NCBI GenBank assembly: GCA_033961575.1
Contig: CM066737.1
Location: 45,980,771-46,044,770 of the forward strand
From: Aselliscus stoliczkanus
Taxonomy: Eukaryota > Chordata > Mammalia > Chiroptera > Hipposideridae
Reading direction: 5' to 3'
DNA: 64,000 nt
Each line of letters opens with the position of its first letter. Position 1 is the first letter of the stretch. The position numbers and the translations under genes were made by a program. The notes below the pieces were generated by a model. That model was not told the DNA's origin. It saw only the letters and a list, made by a program, of their open reading frames with translations, and ran no database searches. Shown here piece after piece: positions 31,893 through 44,047 of this stretch.

Positions 31893-34717
31893 AAGGTGGG
31901 AAGAGCAAGACCGTCGGAAGGTGAGTGTCAGCGGGCTTGGCTGGCAGCACAATATAGTCAGGGGGGCGGGCTTCGTGGAGGAGGCCACCTGGGAGTCGAG
32001 CCCGCCTCACAGGACACCGACTTCCCCACGGCAGCTTCGTGCCCAGCATGGAGACCCAAAGCACCTGAAGCAGATGAACAAGGAATGCTCAAGAACATTA
32101 GGACCTGTAAGGTGCTTTGTGAACACACCAGGCAGCTCATCTATTGTTCCACAACAGCAGCTCATGTTCCTGGTGGGAACGTTTCAACTTTTCTTCAATC
32201 GAAAATAACAGGTTTAAGTGACATCTACTCATCACAGAGAGCAACTAAGAGTCTCACACAACAATTGCTGGAAAGGTGGGCAGGCCGGGCAAGAAGGGGA
32301 AGAAGGCAGCGAGAGGTGTGAGGTTCAGCCCATACCTGCGGCTACAGAGGCACAGAACTTCAGAGATCAGATCCGTGAGTGTTCCCACTGCTCGCTCCCT
32401 GCGACCTGCAGCCCACCTAGAGTCCAGCAAGAGCGCAACGATCTGCAGCCTGAGGAAGAAGCCTCAGTCCAGGTGAGTGGGTGAGGAGAGAAGGGAGACA
32501 TACAGCTGCACCCTTGGCTCCCCGGGTCCCCAGGAAGCAGGGTACAGAGCACGGCAGGGACAGGGCAAGCTCAATCCCTGAACCTGCCCGGTTCAGGGAT
32601 CTGTCTCTGCATCCACCGGGTCCCGCTGAGCGCAGCAAGAGCACCTTGGTGCACAGGCTCTGAGGCAGAAGCCTGACTGGGTGAGCAGGGGAAAAATAGA
32701 ATACTTGCGGGGGGAGACACAGCGAGCCGGGCAGAGACGCAGGTTCCCGAGAGACAGAATGGGGATCTGAGCCATGGCAGGGTGTGCACAGCTCCCTAAA
32801 CCCCGGCAGTCTCTTTGGGAGAGCAGCAGGAACTCCTCTGGAGTGTATGAGGCAAACACCTCAGCTCAAAACAGTGTTGGGACTGTGTGTTTTCGTTGTT
32901 GTTTCGTTTGGTTTGGTGTTTTTTTTTTTTTTGCTTGATTGTTTGTTTGTTTATTTTTCCTCCTCTCTTGGACAGAAAGCAAAAAAAAAAACAACTACCG
33001 AAACAAAAACCCACCATCACCCTCCCTCAGAAACCTTGGCCCCCATCAAACCAGTCTTAAACTGACCCCTGAATGGAGCAGTAGGGGCAGACTACAGAGG
33101 TATTCCTACCCATAGGGGGTCGAGAATTTCCACCCCAGAAGAGGCTGTAGATTGAGACTACCTACCCCACCCCCACCTTTATGGCAAGGCCTGGGAGGCA
33201 GGGCAGGGTCAACTGCTGAGACACTAACTAACAGATTCCTGGTAGCTGGCTTTTGGCAACGAGGAACTCCTCATTCTCCATGGCTGTCAATGGAAAGGGT
33301 GCCCAAAGACACTCACTGAGGCTTCGGGGTGTGCAGCCTGCCTTGGGACAGGCGAAATCAGAAACGGCAGTGACTTTGTAAAAAATACCAATCACACATC
33401 ACAACCACATTCATGTACAGCAAACCTGCAGTGCCAGGATCACGCTAGGCATCAGGTGGCCTACTCTGTTCCCACAGATGCAGAGGAATTTTTGTACAGC
33501 CGAGGACAACCTGAAGAGATCTTGGTGGACTTTAGTCAAGACCGGCACTGGGCTTTTGTTTTTTCCCCCCCTTTATTGGTAGCTTGTTTTGGTTGTTTTG
33601 GGGTTTTATTTCTATTTCATTATTATCATTTTCTAGTTTTTAATATAGGCACATATATGGGTGTATATAGGTGAATATATGTCCAAATATATGGTTGTGT
33701 AGACAAATATATACATATTTTGTTTCTTTTTCTTTCTTTCTCACCCTCACTTTCTCCCTTCTTTTTTTATTTTTTTATTTTTTTTCTTTGTTTTTATTTT
33801 TTTGAAAGCAGTGTAACTGGCCCTCATATGTGGGAACCGAACTGGGACCACTGGGTTCGTAAGCCAGCACTTAACCACCATGCCACTCGGCCGGCCCTAC
33901 TTTCTCCCTTCTTATGTTCATTCTTTTCACCACTATACTTTGCCTCCTTTTCTTTTTTTTCGAATTTTATTTTATTTTATTTTTATATTTTATTCTTTGG
34001 TATAGCTATTTGGGTTCTCATGTTTATTCTGTTTTTTATTTTATGATATTATATTGCATTTTTTTTTCCACTTCTGTTCTTTTTTGTGTGTGGTTGTTGT
34101 TTTGTTTTTGTTTGTTTTCTTCTTTTGTATGTTTGATAATCCTCTTCAAATTGACCGTAGGTTGCGGTTTGTTTTTTGTTTTGATTTGTTTTGTCTTACA
34201 TATGAGAGTATTTGGTTTCCTTTGGTGGCTGTGGTGGTTGTACGTGTTGATCTGTTTTTCTATAAAATTGCTCTGCAACTGGGCCCACAAAAAGAGACGC
34301 AAGAATCATCATACCAACAGGCCAATGTTAGATAAAAACAGAGCATTTCTAGGTTTGACATACAAGAGTCACACCCAAAAGGAAGTCGCTACAGGTACAA
34401 GGGCCCAAAGGGTCCAAGCATCATCAGAGGAGTCAACCCTCTCACAGTAGCTCATAAACTGCAGACACTGCAGATCCTCACAACTAATCAGTCTGGGAGT
34501 CAATCCTCCTACTGAAAAGCCAAAAGTAATCAAAGCTAAACTTCAACAGGTGAAGATACACAAAAAAGGAACACCTCAGATATACACACACAAGAGAATA
34601 GGGAGACTGAGTAATTCAAGTATAAAGGACACACACCGTATAAGTTTATCCAGAAAAGATTGAGAGACATAGAGGATCTATATGTTATATGGAAGCAAGC
34701 ACAAAGTGTAAACCAGA
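31893..34717 (+). other. L1-E 5'UTR, 2.8 kb
   Basis: It starts GTGGGAAGAGCAAGACCGTC, unlike the other L1 5' ends here. The first 1.6 kb is GC-richer with many short open frames. The last part (33540-34270) is strongly T-rich on this strand and ends just before ORF1. A SINE interrupts at 33763-33898. The 111 bp module of class I L1 copies is absent. As an L1 5'UTR it would carry the internal promoter, but no core element can be assigned by eye. Confidence 0.75.
33763..33898 (-). mobile_element. SINE family A, short form with long T-tract
   Basis: Perfect 14 bp duplication ACTTTCTCCCTTCT at 33749-33762 and 33899-33912. The A-tail (T on this strand) is unusually long and degenerate. Confidence 0.93.
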
Positions 34718-35592
34718 ATGGGGAGACAAAGAAATGCAACCCAAATAAAAGAACAGAAGAAACCTCCTAAATCAGTGGAACAAGAAGAAATAGAGATAAA
34801 CAACCTATCAGAGACAGAGTTCAGAAAACTGATTATTAGAGTGTTCAAGGAAATTAATGAAAATATAAAGAAGGATAGAGAAATCATGAAAAGCAACCAG
34901 CTAGAACTTAAGAATGCAATTACTGAATTAAATGACAAATTCGATGGAATGACTAGCAGATTGTACGAAGCAGAAAATCGAATCAGTGACTCAGAAGACA
35001 AGATAGCAGAGATCACCCAAGCGAAACAAAAAAAAGATAAAAGAATGAAAAACATTGAAAATAGTTTAAGAGAGCTGGGAGACAACATCAAACGCTACAA
35101 CCCCCGGATCATTGGAATACCAGAAGGAGAATAGAGGGAGCAAGGGATTGAGGACATATTTGAAGTAATAATGTCTGAAAACTTCCCTAACCTGTCAAAG
35201 GACATTGAAATACAAGCCCAGGAAGTGCAGAGAGTTCCAACCAGGGTGATCCCAAACAGGCCCACACCAAGACACATTATAGTGAAAATGGCAAGGGTTA
35301 AGGACAAAGACAGAATCCTTAAAGCAGCCCTGGAAAGGCAGCAAGTTACTTACAAGGGCACTCCCATAAGATTATCAGCCGACTTTTCTACAGAAACTTT
35401 GCAGGCCAGAAGGGAGTGGCAAGAAGTTTTCAAAGCGATGAAAAATAAAAGCCTACAACCCAGATTGCTGTATCCAGCAAGGGTATCATTATAATTGAAG
35501 GAGAGATAAAGAGCTTCCCAGAAAAGAACAAGTTAAGGGAATTCATTACCACCAAACCAGCTTTGCAGGAAATGTTAAAAGGGTTTCTTTAA
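34718..35592 (+). pseudogene. L1-E ORF1, near complete with stops
   Basis: Best-preserved ORF1 in the window. 34718-35131 reads MGRQRNATQIKEQKKPPKSV..., then a coiled coil with repeated ISDSEDKIAEITQ-type heptads, to IIGIPEGE. There TAG (35132-35134) replaces a sense codon. The frame continues at 35171-35494 with SENFPNLSKDIE, PRHIIVKMARVKDKDRILKA (RRM-like core) and ADFSTETLQARREW (C-terminal domain). A second stop follows ARVSL. ORF1p is the RNA-packaging trimer of L1; this copy would yield only the coiled-coil part. Confidence 0.9.
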
Positions 35593-35613
35593 GCAGAAGA
35601 GAAAAACAACCTA

Positions 35614-35731
35614 GGGCTGGCAAAGTGGCACGGTGGGTAATTGCTGGCTTGGGAAGCCATCGGCCCCAGTTCAGGTCCCACATATGAGAGCCAGTGACAC
35701 TGCCTTCAAAAAAAAAAAAAAAAGAAAGAAA
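35614..35731 (+). mobile_element. SINE family A, short form
   Basis: Head AGGGCTGGCAAAGTGGCACG, B box GGTTCAG-like, A-rich tail with GAAA units. Duplication GAAAAACAACCT on both sides (about 35601-35612, 35732-35743). It lies in the ORF1-ORF2 spacer of L1-E. Confidence 0.92.
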
Positions 35732-35775
35732 GAAAAACAACCTAACTAAGGAAGACTATGAACACAAAAAACAAA

Positions 35776-38090
35776 ATGGCAATAACTATGCACCTATAAA
35801 TAATTACATTAAATATAAATGGATTAAATGCTCCAATCAAAAGACATATGGTGGCTGAATTAAATTGAAAGCAAGACCCCGATATATGCTTTATATAAGA
35901 GACACACATCAGATCAACAGGCACATACAGGCTGAAAGTAAAAAGATGGAGTAAAATATTTGATGCAAATGGAAGTGAGAAAAAAGCTGGAGCAGTGATA
36001 CTTATATTAGATAAAATGGATTTTAAATTGAAGAATATAATAAAGGACAAAGAAAGACACTTTATAATAATAAAAGGATCGATCCAGCAAGAGGACATAA
36101 CACAAGTAAACATCTATGCACCTAACACAGGAGCTCCTAAGTGTATAAAACAGACATTGTCAGAATAAAGATGGAGATCAACATTAACAGTATCATAGTA
36201 GAGGACTTCAACACCCCACTGTCAACAGTGGACAGATCCTCCAGACAGAAAATCAATGCAGAAACAGTGAACTTATATGATACATTAGACCAGCTGGATT
36301 TAACAGACATTTTCAGAGCATTTCACTCCAAAGCTACAGAACATACATTCTTCTCAAATACCCATGGAACATTTTCTAAGATAGATCACATTAGGCCACG
36401 ATACAAGCCTCAATAAATTTAAGAAGATTGAAATCATTTCAATTGTCTTCTCTGACCACAATGCTATGAGACAATGCTATGATATGAGAAATCAATTATA
36501 AGAAGAACCCCGGAAAGCTGTCAAATAAATGGAGGCTAAATAACATGCTACTAAATAACGAGGAGGTCACAAATGAGATCGAGGAGGAAATCAAAAGATA
36601 CCTCAAGACAAATGAAAATGAAAACACCACGACTCCAAATCTCTGGATGCAGTGAAAGCAGTCCTAAGAGTGAAGTTCATAGCACTGCAGGCCTACCCAA
36701 AGAAGGAAGAAAAATCTCAAATCAACAGGTTATCCTTACACCTCAGGGAACTGGATAAAGAACAGCAAAAGAAGCCCAAGGGGAGTACAAAAAAAAATGA
36801 GATAATAAAGACCACAGCAGAAATAAACAATATACAGAACAGGAAAACAATACAAAAGATCAATGAAACCAAGAGCTAGTTTTTTGAGAAGATAAACAAA
36901 ATTGACAAACCTCTAGCCAGGCTCATCAGAAAAAAAAGAGAGAGGACTCAAATTAGTAAAATCAGGAATGAAAGAGGGGAAATTACTACAGATATCACAG
37001 AAATACAAAAAATTTTAAGAAATTACTATGAGCAATTTTATGTCAACCAATTTGACAATCTGGAAGAAATGGATAATTTTCTAGAAGCATACAACCCTCC
37101 AAAGCTAACTCAAGAAGAAATGGAAAATCTAAATAGCCTGATTACTACCAAGGAAATTGAATCAGTAATTGACAAGCTTCCAACAAACAACAGCTCTGGA
37201 CCAGACGGCTTCACAAGTGAATTTTATCAAACATTCAAAAAAGAATTATCACCTATTCTCAAACTATTCCAAAAAATCCAGAAAGAGGGAAGCCTCCCAA
37301 ATTCTTTTTATGAAGCCACTATCAACCTGATTCCAAAACCGGATAAAGAAAGCACAAAAAAGGAAATCTACAAGCCAAAACCCCGATGAATATAGATGCA
37401 AAAATTCTCAAGTAAATATTAGCAAACAATGGGCCAGCCGAGTGGCTCAATTGGTTAAGAGCTCGCTCAAGAGTGCGAGCTGAGCTCTAAGCAACGGCGG
37501 TTCGATGCCAGCCTGAGCTGAGGTGCAGTTGAGGCGGCAGGATGGCTGAGCTAAAAGAAAAAAATATTAGCAAACAGAATTCAGCAATATATTAAGAAGA
37601 TCATACATCATGATCAAGTAGGTTTCATCCCTAGTACACAAGGCTGGTTCAACCTCCATAAATCAATTAATGTGATACACCACATCAACAAAATGAAGAA
37701 TAAAAATTACATGGTCATATCAATAGATGCAGAAAAAGCATTTGATAAATCCAACAGCCATTTATGTTAAAAACTCCTTAGGAAAGTGGGAATACAGGGA
37801 TCATATCTCAATATAATAAAGGCCATATATGATAAACCTACAGCTAACATCATACTCAATGGGGAAAAGCTAAAACCATTCCCCTTAAGATCAGGAACAA
37901 GACAAGGCTGTCCACTTTCTCCTCTTTTATTCAACATAGTTCTGGAAGTTCTAACCACAGCAATCGGAGAAGAAAAAGAAATAAAAGGCATCCAAATTGG
38001 CAAGGAAGATGTAAAATTGTCATTATATGCAGATGACATGATACTATATATAGAGAACCCCAAAGACTCCATCAAAAAACTATTGGAGCT
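35776..38090 (+). pseudogene. L1-E ORF2 endonuclease and RT remnant
   Basis: The endonuclease part (35776-36500) shows EDFNTPLSTVDRSSRQKIN (GDFNTP with Gly changed to Glu), LDQLDLTDIFRAFHSKATEH and SKIDHIRP. The RT part includes [19 protein letters not shown] (37193-37249), SIDAEKAFD (37720-37746), [20 protein letters not shown] (37893-37952) and an intact [11 protein letters not shown] box (38017-38049). Frame breaks near 36170, 37390 and 37760 and a SINE at 37431 disable it. It stops at a SINE at 38091. Confidence 0.9.
37431..37560 (+). mobile_element. SINE family B, short (monomer) form
   Basis: Head GGGCCAGCCGAGTGGCTCAA, TTGGTTAAGAGCTCGCTCAA, GGCGGTTCGATGCC B box, ending GGCAGGATGGCTGAGCTAAA with an A-tail. 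Duplication AAATATTAGCAAACA at 37414-37428 and 37562-37576. It equals the first unit of long family B copies. Confidence 0.92.
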
Positions 38091-38210
38091 GGGCCAGCCG
38101 AGTGGCACATTGCTTAAGCGCTGGACTGGGAAGCCAGTGGCCCCGGTTCGGGGTCCACATATGAGGGCCAGTGACACTACCCTCAAAAAAAAAAAAAAAA
38201 GAAAAGAAAA
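38091..38210 (+). mobile_element. SINE family A, short form at an L1 deletion junction
   Basis: Complete head and CTACCCTC end with a long A/GAAA tail. On the left is L1-E RT sequence; on the right only AGAAACTTTGGTAC of L1 remains before the next SINE. No matching flanking duplication is visible, so the SINE lies at a deletion breakpoint. Confidence 0.88.
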
Positions 38211-38224
38211 AGAAACTTTGGTAC

Positions 38225-38673
38225 TTGGCTGGCCGAGTGGCACATTGGTTAATAGCTGGCTTGGGACAGCAACGGCCCTGGTTTGGATCCCACATATGAG
38301 GGCCAGTGACACTGCCCTCTACAGCTAACAACAGCTACATCTGGGAGCTGGGCTGTGCAAGCCCCGGTGATGGTGTAGGCTGCAGCCCCTGCTGCAGTGG
38401 GTTGCCATAGGCTATAGTGAGTGGGCAGCAGCCAGCGTGAGAGGCTGGCAGCCAGTGTGAGCTGTCAATAGCCATGGTGAGCGACCATCCGGAGTTGGTG
38501 TCTCAACTGCCTCATCCGGGAAGAGCACAATGACCGATACCAATATGGGCCAGTGAAGCAATGTCCTCCGCAACTAGACTGAAGAACAAAAAGACAGCAA
38601 CTTTTCTGTTCCACTTCCTGGATTCTCCAACGCTGTTCCCCTCCCCCAATGACCCAATAAAATCTTAAAAAAA
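38225..38673 (+). mobile_element. SINE family A, long form
   Basis: Head CTTGGCTGGCCGAGTGGCAC, body and tail as in other long copies (ends CCCAATAAAATCTTAAAA). Flanks AAACTTTGGTAC (38213-38224) and AAACTGTGGTAC (about 38676-38687) form the duplication. The same L1 position carries a long A SINE at 2845-3270 in L1-A. Confidence 0.9.
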
Positions 38674-39285
38674 GAAAAACTGTGGTACATCTACACAATG
38701 GAGTATTACGCAGCTATAAAGAAGAAAGAAACCATACCATTTTCAACGATATGGATGGACCTAGAGAACATTATGCTAAGTGAAATAAGTCAGTCAGAGA
38801 AAGATAAATACCATATCATCTCACTTATATGTGGAATCTAAAGAACTGAATAAATGAGCAAAATAAACAGAAATAGTCTTAGAGACACAAAGGAAAAACT
38901 GGTGAGGTCTAGATGGGACGGGGGTGGGCATCAGGGAGAAGGGGAAGGGACGAGGCAACACAAACTGATAACTACAATACTACCGCAGAGAGAGAAGAGA
39001 CAGTTTAGGGAATATAATCAGTAATGTAAATATTTTTTTAGGGGAACAATTGGACTCATGTCTTGTCAGGGAGACCACTTCATCGACAGTGTCTTGGCCT
39101 GACTACTGCACTGTACATCTGATGCTACCGCTGATTAATATTAGATGTTGATTATTATTTAACACATATATAGTCATGGCATGTGGAATATAGTGTGGGG
39201 ATGGAGTCACTTTGTAAGGGGTGAAAAAGATAACTATTGCATAGTTTTGTACATCTGTAACTATTAATAATAATAATAAAAATGA

Positions 39286-39600
39286 CAAAGGTAAAATAAA
39301 TCAGTTTTTGTTTTACATTTTGCAAAATGACTTAATTAAAATACTTTTGTTATGATGGTTAATTTTTGTTAAAATGAAATATTTTTGGATAACAAAGTAT
39401 TGCATATAATTTATTTATAAAAAACATTAAATAAGGTGACTTTAAACAGAAAATACATTACATAAAAGGTCATATACTAATTGGTTGTGGTGACCAGAGA
39501 CTCAAAGGAACCTGAACTGTTTCCCCTAGGTAGCAGTGGCTCTGTATTTACTAAACCTGCTTTTGGATTATTTTTAAATTCCTTTTTATCTCCTTTTATT
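39286..39600. other. Single-copy-looking DNA
   Basis: AT-rich spacer between L1-E and L1-F. The L1-F 3' boundary is not sharp. Confidence 0.45.
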
Positions 39601-42435
39601 GATTTATTAGCTTTTTAAAATTTATTTTTATTAGTTTTGTATGTAGAAAGCAACGTAATATTTAGACATTTAAACCCTTCATAAAGTGAGAACCCATCGC
39701 CCAAGTTAGTATCCCTCTGATATTTTATATATCTTTTACAATACCATCAACTATTATCCCTATGTTATACTCTGCATGCCAAGACTATATCTACCTACGT
39801 ATATAGCTATAGTTGACATTCAATATTATTGTACTTCAGCTTCAGGTGTATATTGCATTAGTCAGGCCATCTAGACAGTCTATAATGTGGTTCCCCCTGA
39901 TAAACCCAGTGCCCATCTGGCACCTTATATGATCTTTACAACAATGTTGATTATATTCCCCATACTGTGTTACCTACGAGTTCATATTTCATAATGCCTT
40001 CACTTTTTTAACCCTGCCCCCAACCCCATTCCCAGCTATTACCCTGGTAGATCTAGTACCTATCTGGCACCATACCTAGTTATTACAATATTATTGACTA
40101 TATTCCCTATGCTATACACTACATCCCCATGACTACCATACAACAACCAATTTGTACTTCTTAATTCTTTCCCGTTTCACCCATCCTTAACCCCTCCCAT
40201 CTTAAAGAAGTCCATCTAAGATTCCGTGTAACATAAGTTTGGTGGTGATGAACGCCTTCAGCTTTTTCTTGTCTGGGAAACACCTTATCTGTCCTTCAAT
40301 TCTAAATGACAGCCTTGCTGGGTAGAGCAATGTTGGTTGTATGCTGTTGCTTTTCATCACTTGGAATATTTTCTCCCCCTCTCTTATTGCCTGCAAAGTT
40401 TATGTTGAGAAATCAGCTGACAGTCTTATGAGGGCACCCTGGTAGTTAATTAACTGCTTTTCTCTTGCTGCTTCTAAGATTCTCTCTTTGTCTTTAACCT
40501 TTGGCACATTAATTATGATGTGTCTTGGTGGTGGCCTCTTTCGGTTTATCTTATTTGAGCCTCTCTGTGCTGCCTGAGCTTGTATGTATATTTCCTTCAA
40601 CAGGTTAGGGAAGTTTTCTGTCATTATTTCTTCAAATAGGTTTTCAATTCCTTGCTCTCTCTTCTCCTTCTGGTATCCCTATTATACAAATGTTGGTGCA
40701 CTTGATATTGTCCCAGAGGCCCCTTAAATGCTACTTTATCTTCTGCATCACTGGTTGGATCCTCTGCTTCATCTAGTCTACTGTCAATTCTCTGTAATAT
40801 ATTCTTCATTTCTGTTATTGTATCCTTTATTTCTGATTTGTTCTTTTTTATGGTTTTCATTTCTCTGTTGAAGTTCTCCCTGAGATCAGTGAGCATTCTT
40901 ACAATCAGTATTTGAAACTCTGCATCTGATAGATTGTTTGTCTCTGTTTCGCTTAGTTCATTTTCTGGAACTTTGTTCTGTTCTATTATTTGGGATATGT
41001 CTTTTTGTCTCCCCATTTTGGCTGCCTCCCTGTGTTTGTTTCTATGTATTAGTTAGGGATGCTTTGTCTTCTGGTCTTAGTACAGTGGCATTATGTAGTA
41101 GGTGTCCTGTGTGGTTTCAGTGGAGAAGTCTTTCTGGTCACCTGAGCCATGCACTCCAGATGTGTCCCCTGTATGGGTTGTGTGTGCCCTCCTCTTGTAG
41201 TTGAGACTTGGTTGATAATTGCACATCAGTGATAGTGACAGACCCTTGGCCTTACTCATTGTGAAGACTGGCCTTGACTACAGTGGAAGAGTTGTTGTGC
41301 ATGGGCAGACTCTACAGAGTAGGATCTGCCTCAGCAGAACTCTGGTGTCTTCCCAATCCTCTACTTGGGTGTGTCACACCTGGAGATGGCTGGGTGATGC
41401 TCCAGCTCATTTTGAACCTGGGCAATGGGGGAAGCAGCCCCAAGACCACCTTGGAGGGGATCTGCTGTTTGTTTACTTCAGCCACAGTGAATGCCCCATC
41501 CATGGCCACCCAGCAAAAGCCAGAAAGGAATCTGCAGATAGCTGCCACCTGTGCTGTACTTGGAAGCACCTTTAGATGCCAAGATGTGAACTAGGGCCTT
41601 CTGCCACTAGTGCTAGCTTAGGGCTGCTTAGCCAGAGGTAGGACATGCTGAAGCCAGATGCTGTTTCTTTAGGTTCAATGAACCTTTGAGAGACCCAAAG
41701 CCTGCAGCTTGAGCCAAAGCAGGCAGTTTGCACAAAAAAATCCACTGAAAGAAGACTGAGTGTTTCCAAAAGTTGGTTAGGACCGGGTCTCTAATCACCA
41801 GGGCATGACAAATGAAAGGTCGAGACTCAGATGTGGCCACCTGTGTTCACACATGGGGTAGACAGAGGGCTCAGCAAAGAAAAAATGTCCTCCACCAACT
41901 TCCCAATCCAGGATAAAGCCACCTATCCAACTTCTGTCCCAAACCAGACAACTGAGTTCCCCACCATATGTCCCTGCTGTCTTTCCAGCTGCTGCCCTAG
42001 CAATGGAGCTCAGAGCAAGTTATTCCATTTGTGGGTAAATCTGAGTGCAGCCTCTTTAAGAGGAGTGCTTGGGAGTGCATCTGCACTCAGTCTTAGTCAC
42101 AATCTCTGCTGGTTTTCACAACCAAAAATTCAGGGGACTTCTCTCCCTGGCACTGGAACCCTGAGCTGGAGTAGGGCTGGGATCTCTTGCTCCTCTAGAG
42201 GGTCAAAATATCCATCGAGATCTTTAATGGTCACTGGGGATGTGGGACCAGCCCGTTCCATATCTCTGACCTTCCTACCAGACTGGAGTCGGCTTCTTCT
42301 GCACATCCTTAGCTGAGAGACTTCACCTCAGCTTGTTAATAGGTGATTCTCATAATGGTTGTTTTATAGATTAGTTTTAATTTTGATGTGACTGTGAGAG
42401 AAGGTAAACGCAATGTTCACCTACTGCATCACGTT
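39600..42435 (-). mobile_element. LINE-1 copy F, ORF1-only, class III 5'UTR
   Basis: Minus-strand order: 5'UTR (42435-41017), ORF1 (41016 to about 40205), then directly a 3'UTR-type region (40200-39600). ORF2 is wholly absent. The 5'UTR is related to that of L1-D (23250-24683), sharing GTGGTTTC...CTGTGTGGGTTGTGTG-type words and the layout near the ORF1 start. No convincing flanking duplication was found. Confidence 0.82.
40205..41016 (-). pseudogene. L1-F ORF1 remnant
   Basis: ATG at 41016 gives MGRQKDISQIIEQNKVPENE and a coiled-coil stretch (NREMKTIKKNKSEIKDTITE, ILQRIDSRLDEAED). A deletion then removes part of the coil. 40624-40400 carries TENFPNLLKEIYIQAQAAQR and PRHIIINVPKVKDKERILEA; 40396-40202 carries the C-terminal LSFRIEGQIRCFPDKKKLK. 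Three frame breaks. Confidence 0.87.
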
Positions 42436-42708
42436 GATTGTTTCCTAAATCAGGTTTCTTGGAAAGCAAAATCTGAGGCAATTCAGTGCCTGCAGAACTT
42501 TACCAAAAAGGCTAGCTGCAGTTTTTCAGACACAAAGAATATGACACCAGACAGAAATGAAATGCAGAACTTCAAAAATGTTAACAATGGCAGTAAATAT
42601 ATAATGAACATTTTCTTGTTTTAATCTCTCTAAATGATAATAGACATTCTAAAGTGAAAATAAAAAATTAAATTGGAAGTTTGATTATAATATAAAAAGT
42701 AAAGTTCA
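42436..42708. other. Single-copy-looking DNA
   Basis: Flank of L1-F; nothing recognised. Confidence 0.45.
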
Positions 42709-43134
42709 GGGACGGCTGAGTGGTGCATTGGTTAAGAGCTGGCTTGAGATGCCAGCGGCCCCGGTTCAGATCCCATATATGAGGGCCAGTGACACTGCCC
42801 TCTACAGCTAACAACAGCTCCACCTGGAGCTGGGCTGTGCGAGCCCTGGCGACAGTGTAGGCTGTAGCCCCTGCTGCAGTGGGCTGCCTTAGGCTACAGT
42901 GAGTGGCCAGCAGCCAGCGTGAGCTGCCAATAGCCATGGTAAGCAACCATCCAGAGGCAGGCGACCTATGTCCCTAATCTGCGAAGAATGCAATGATGAT
43001 ATCAACATAGGCCAGTGAAGCAACGTCCCCCCGCAACTAGACTGAAGAACAAAAAAGACAGCAACTTGTCTGTTCCCCTTCCCCGATTCCCCAACACTGT
43101 TCCCCTCCCCCAATTCCCCAATAAAATCTAAAAA
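42709..43134 (+). mobile_element. SINE family A, long form
   Basis: Head CAGGGACGGCTGAGTGGTGC, full body and tail ending CCCAATAAAATCTAAAA. Duplication AAAAAGTAAAGTTCA / AAAAAGTAAAGTGCA (42694-42708, about 43134-43148). Confidence 0.92.
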
Positions 43135-44047
43135 AAAAGTAAAGTGCATACCAGTGATAGCACAAGAGAAAGGAAAGAAGAATTAGATCCTGTCCCAAAT
43201 TTTTACAGTATGTATGAACTGGTATAACATTTGAAGGTGGATTGTGGCATCTTAAAGAAGTATACTACAAGCAACAGTGCAACCATAAAAAATTAGAAAA
43301 GAGGTATAAATAACACGCTATTAGTGCAGATAAAAAAGAATCTTAAAAAGCTAATAAATTTTCCCAAAAATTGTCAGAAAAAGAACAAATAATAGTATAT
43401 ATTGAAAAGAGCTGAAAAAAAGTACCTTTAAATCCATCCATATAGTATCCTTAAAATAAATGTTTTAAGTGCCCCAAAAGTTAGGATTTATGAGAGTGAA
43501 TAAAAGGTAAGACCAAACTATATATTGTCTATGCAAAACTTACTTGGGATATAAAAACATAAATAGGCTGAAACTTAAAGATGGAAGATGATATAATATG
43601 CAAATTCTAATCACAACAAGGACATAGTAGCTATATTAATATCATACAAAGTATAAATCAGTGAAATGAGACTAACAGAAATAACAAAGGACATTGTATA
43701 ATAACAAATGGATTGATTTCCCAAGAAGACATTTAGAATCCTAAAAATGTAAGTTCTTAACAACAGAGCTTCAAAATAGATGAAGCCAAAACTGATAGAT
43801 CCAAAAAGACAAACAGATAAACCCACAACTATAATTGGAGAACTGAATGTTTTCTATAATTGATAGAACAATATAGAAGACTTGAAGAGCCTGTCAATCA
43901 TCTTGACCCAATTGGCATTTATGGAAGACTTTACCCAACAAGAGAAGCATACACAATCTTTAAAAGTACACTTGTAACATTCATGAAAATAGACCATATT
44001 CTGGGCCATAGAACAGATCTCTGTATATTTAAAAGAACTGACACAAT

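Larger units (their letters stand above)
31893..39285 (+). mobile_element. LINE-1 copy E, class II 5'UTR, internally deleted
   Basis: Order: 5'UTR (31893-34717), ORF1 (34718 to about 35592), ORF2 from ATG at 35776-35778 through the YADD box near 38020, then SINEs and a jump to the 3'UTR (38674-39285). The sequence between the RT palm and the 3'UTR is missing. AAAGGTAAA occurs at both flanks (about 31884-31892 and 39287-39297), a possible short duplication. Five SINE insertions interrupt it. Confidence 0.87.

Noticed and set aside
33720..34450. Hydrophobic frames of 93-178 codons, membrane-protein-like
   Set aside because: T-rich L1-E 5'UTR gives Phe/Leu-rich translations in any frame; a SINE interrupts one of them.
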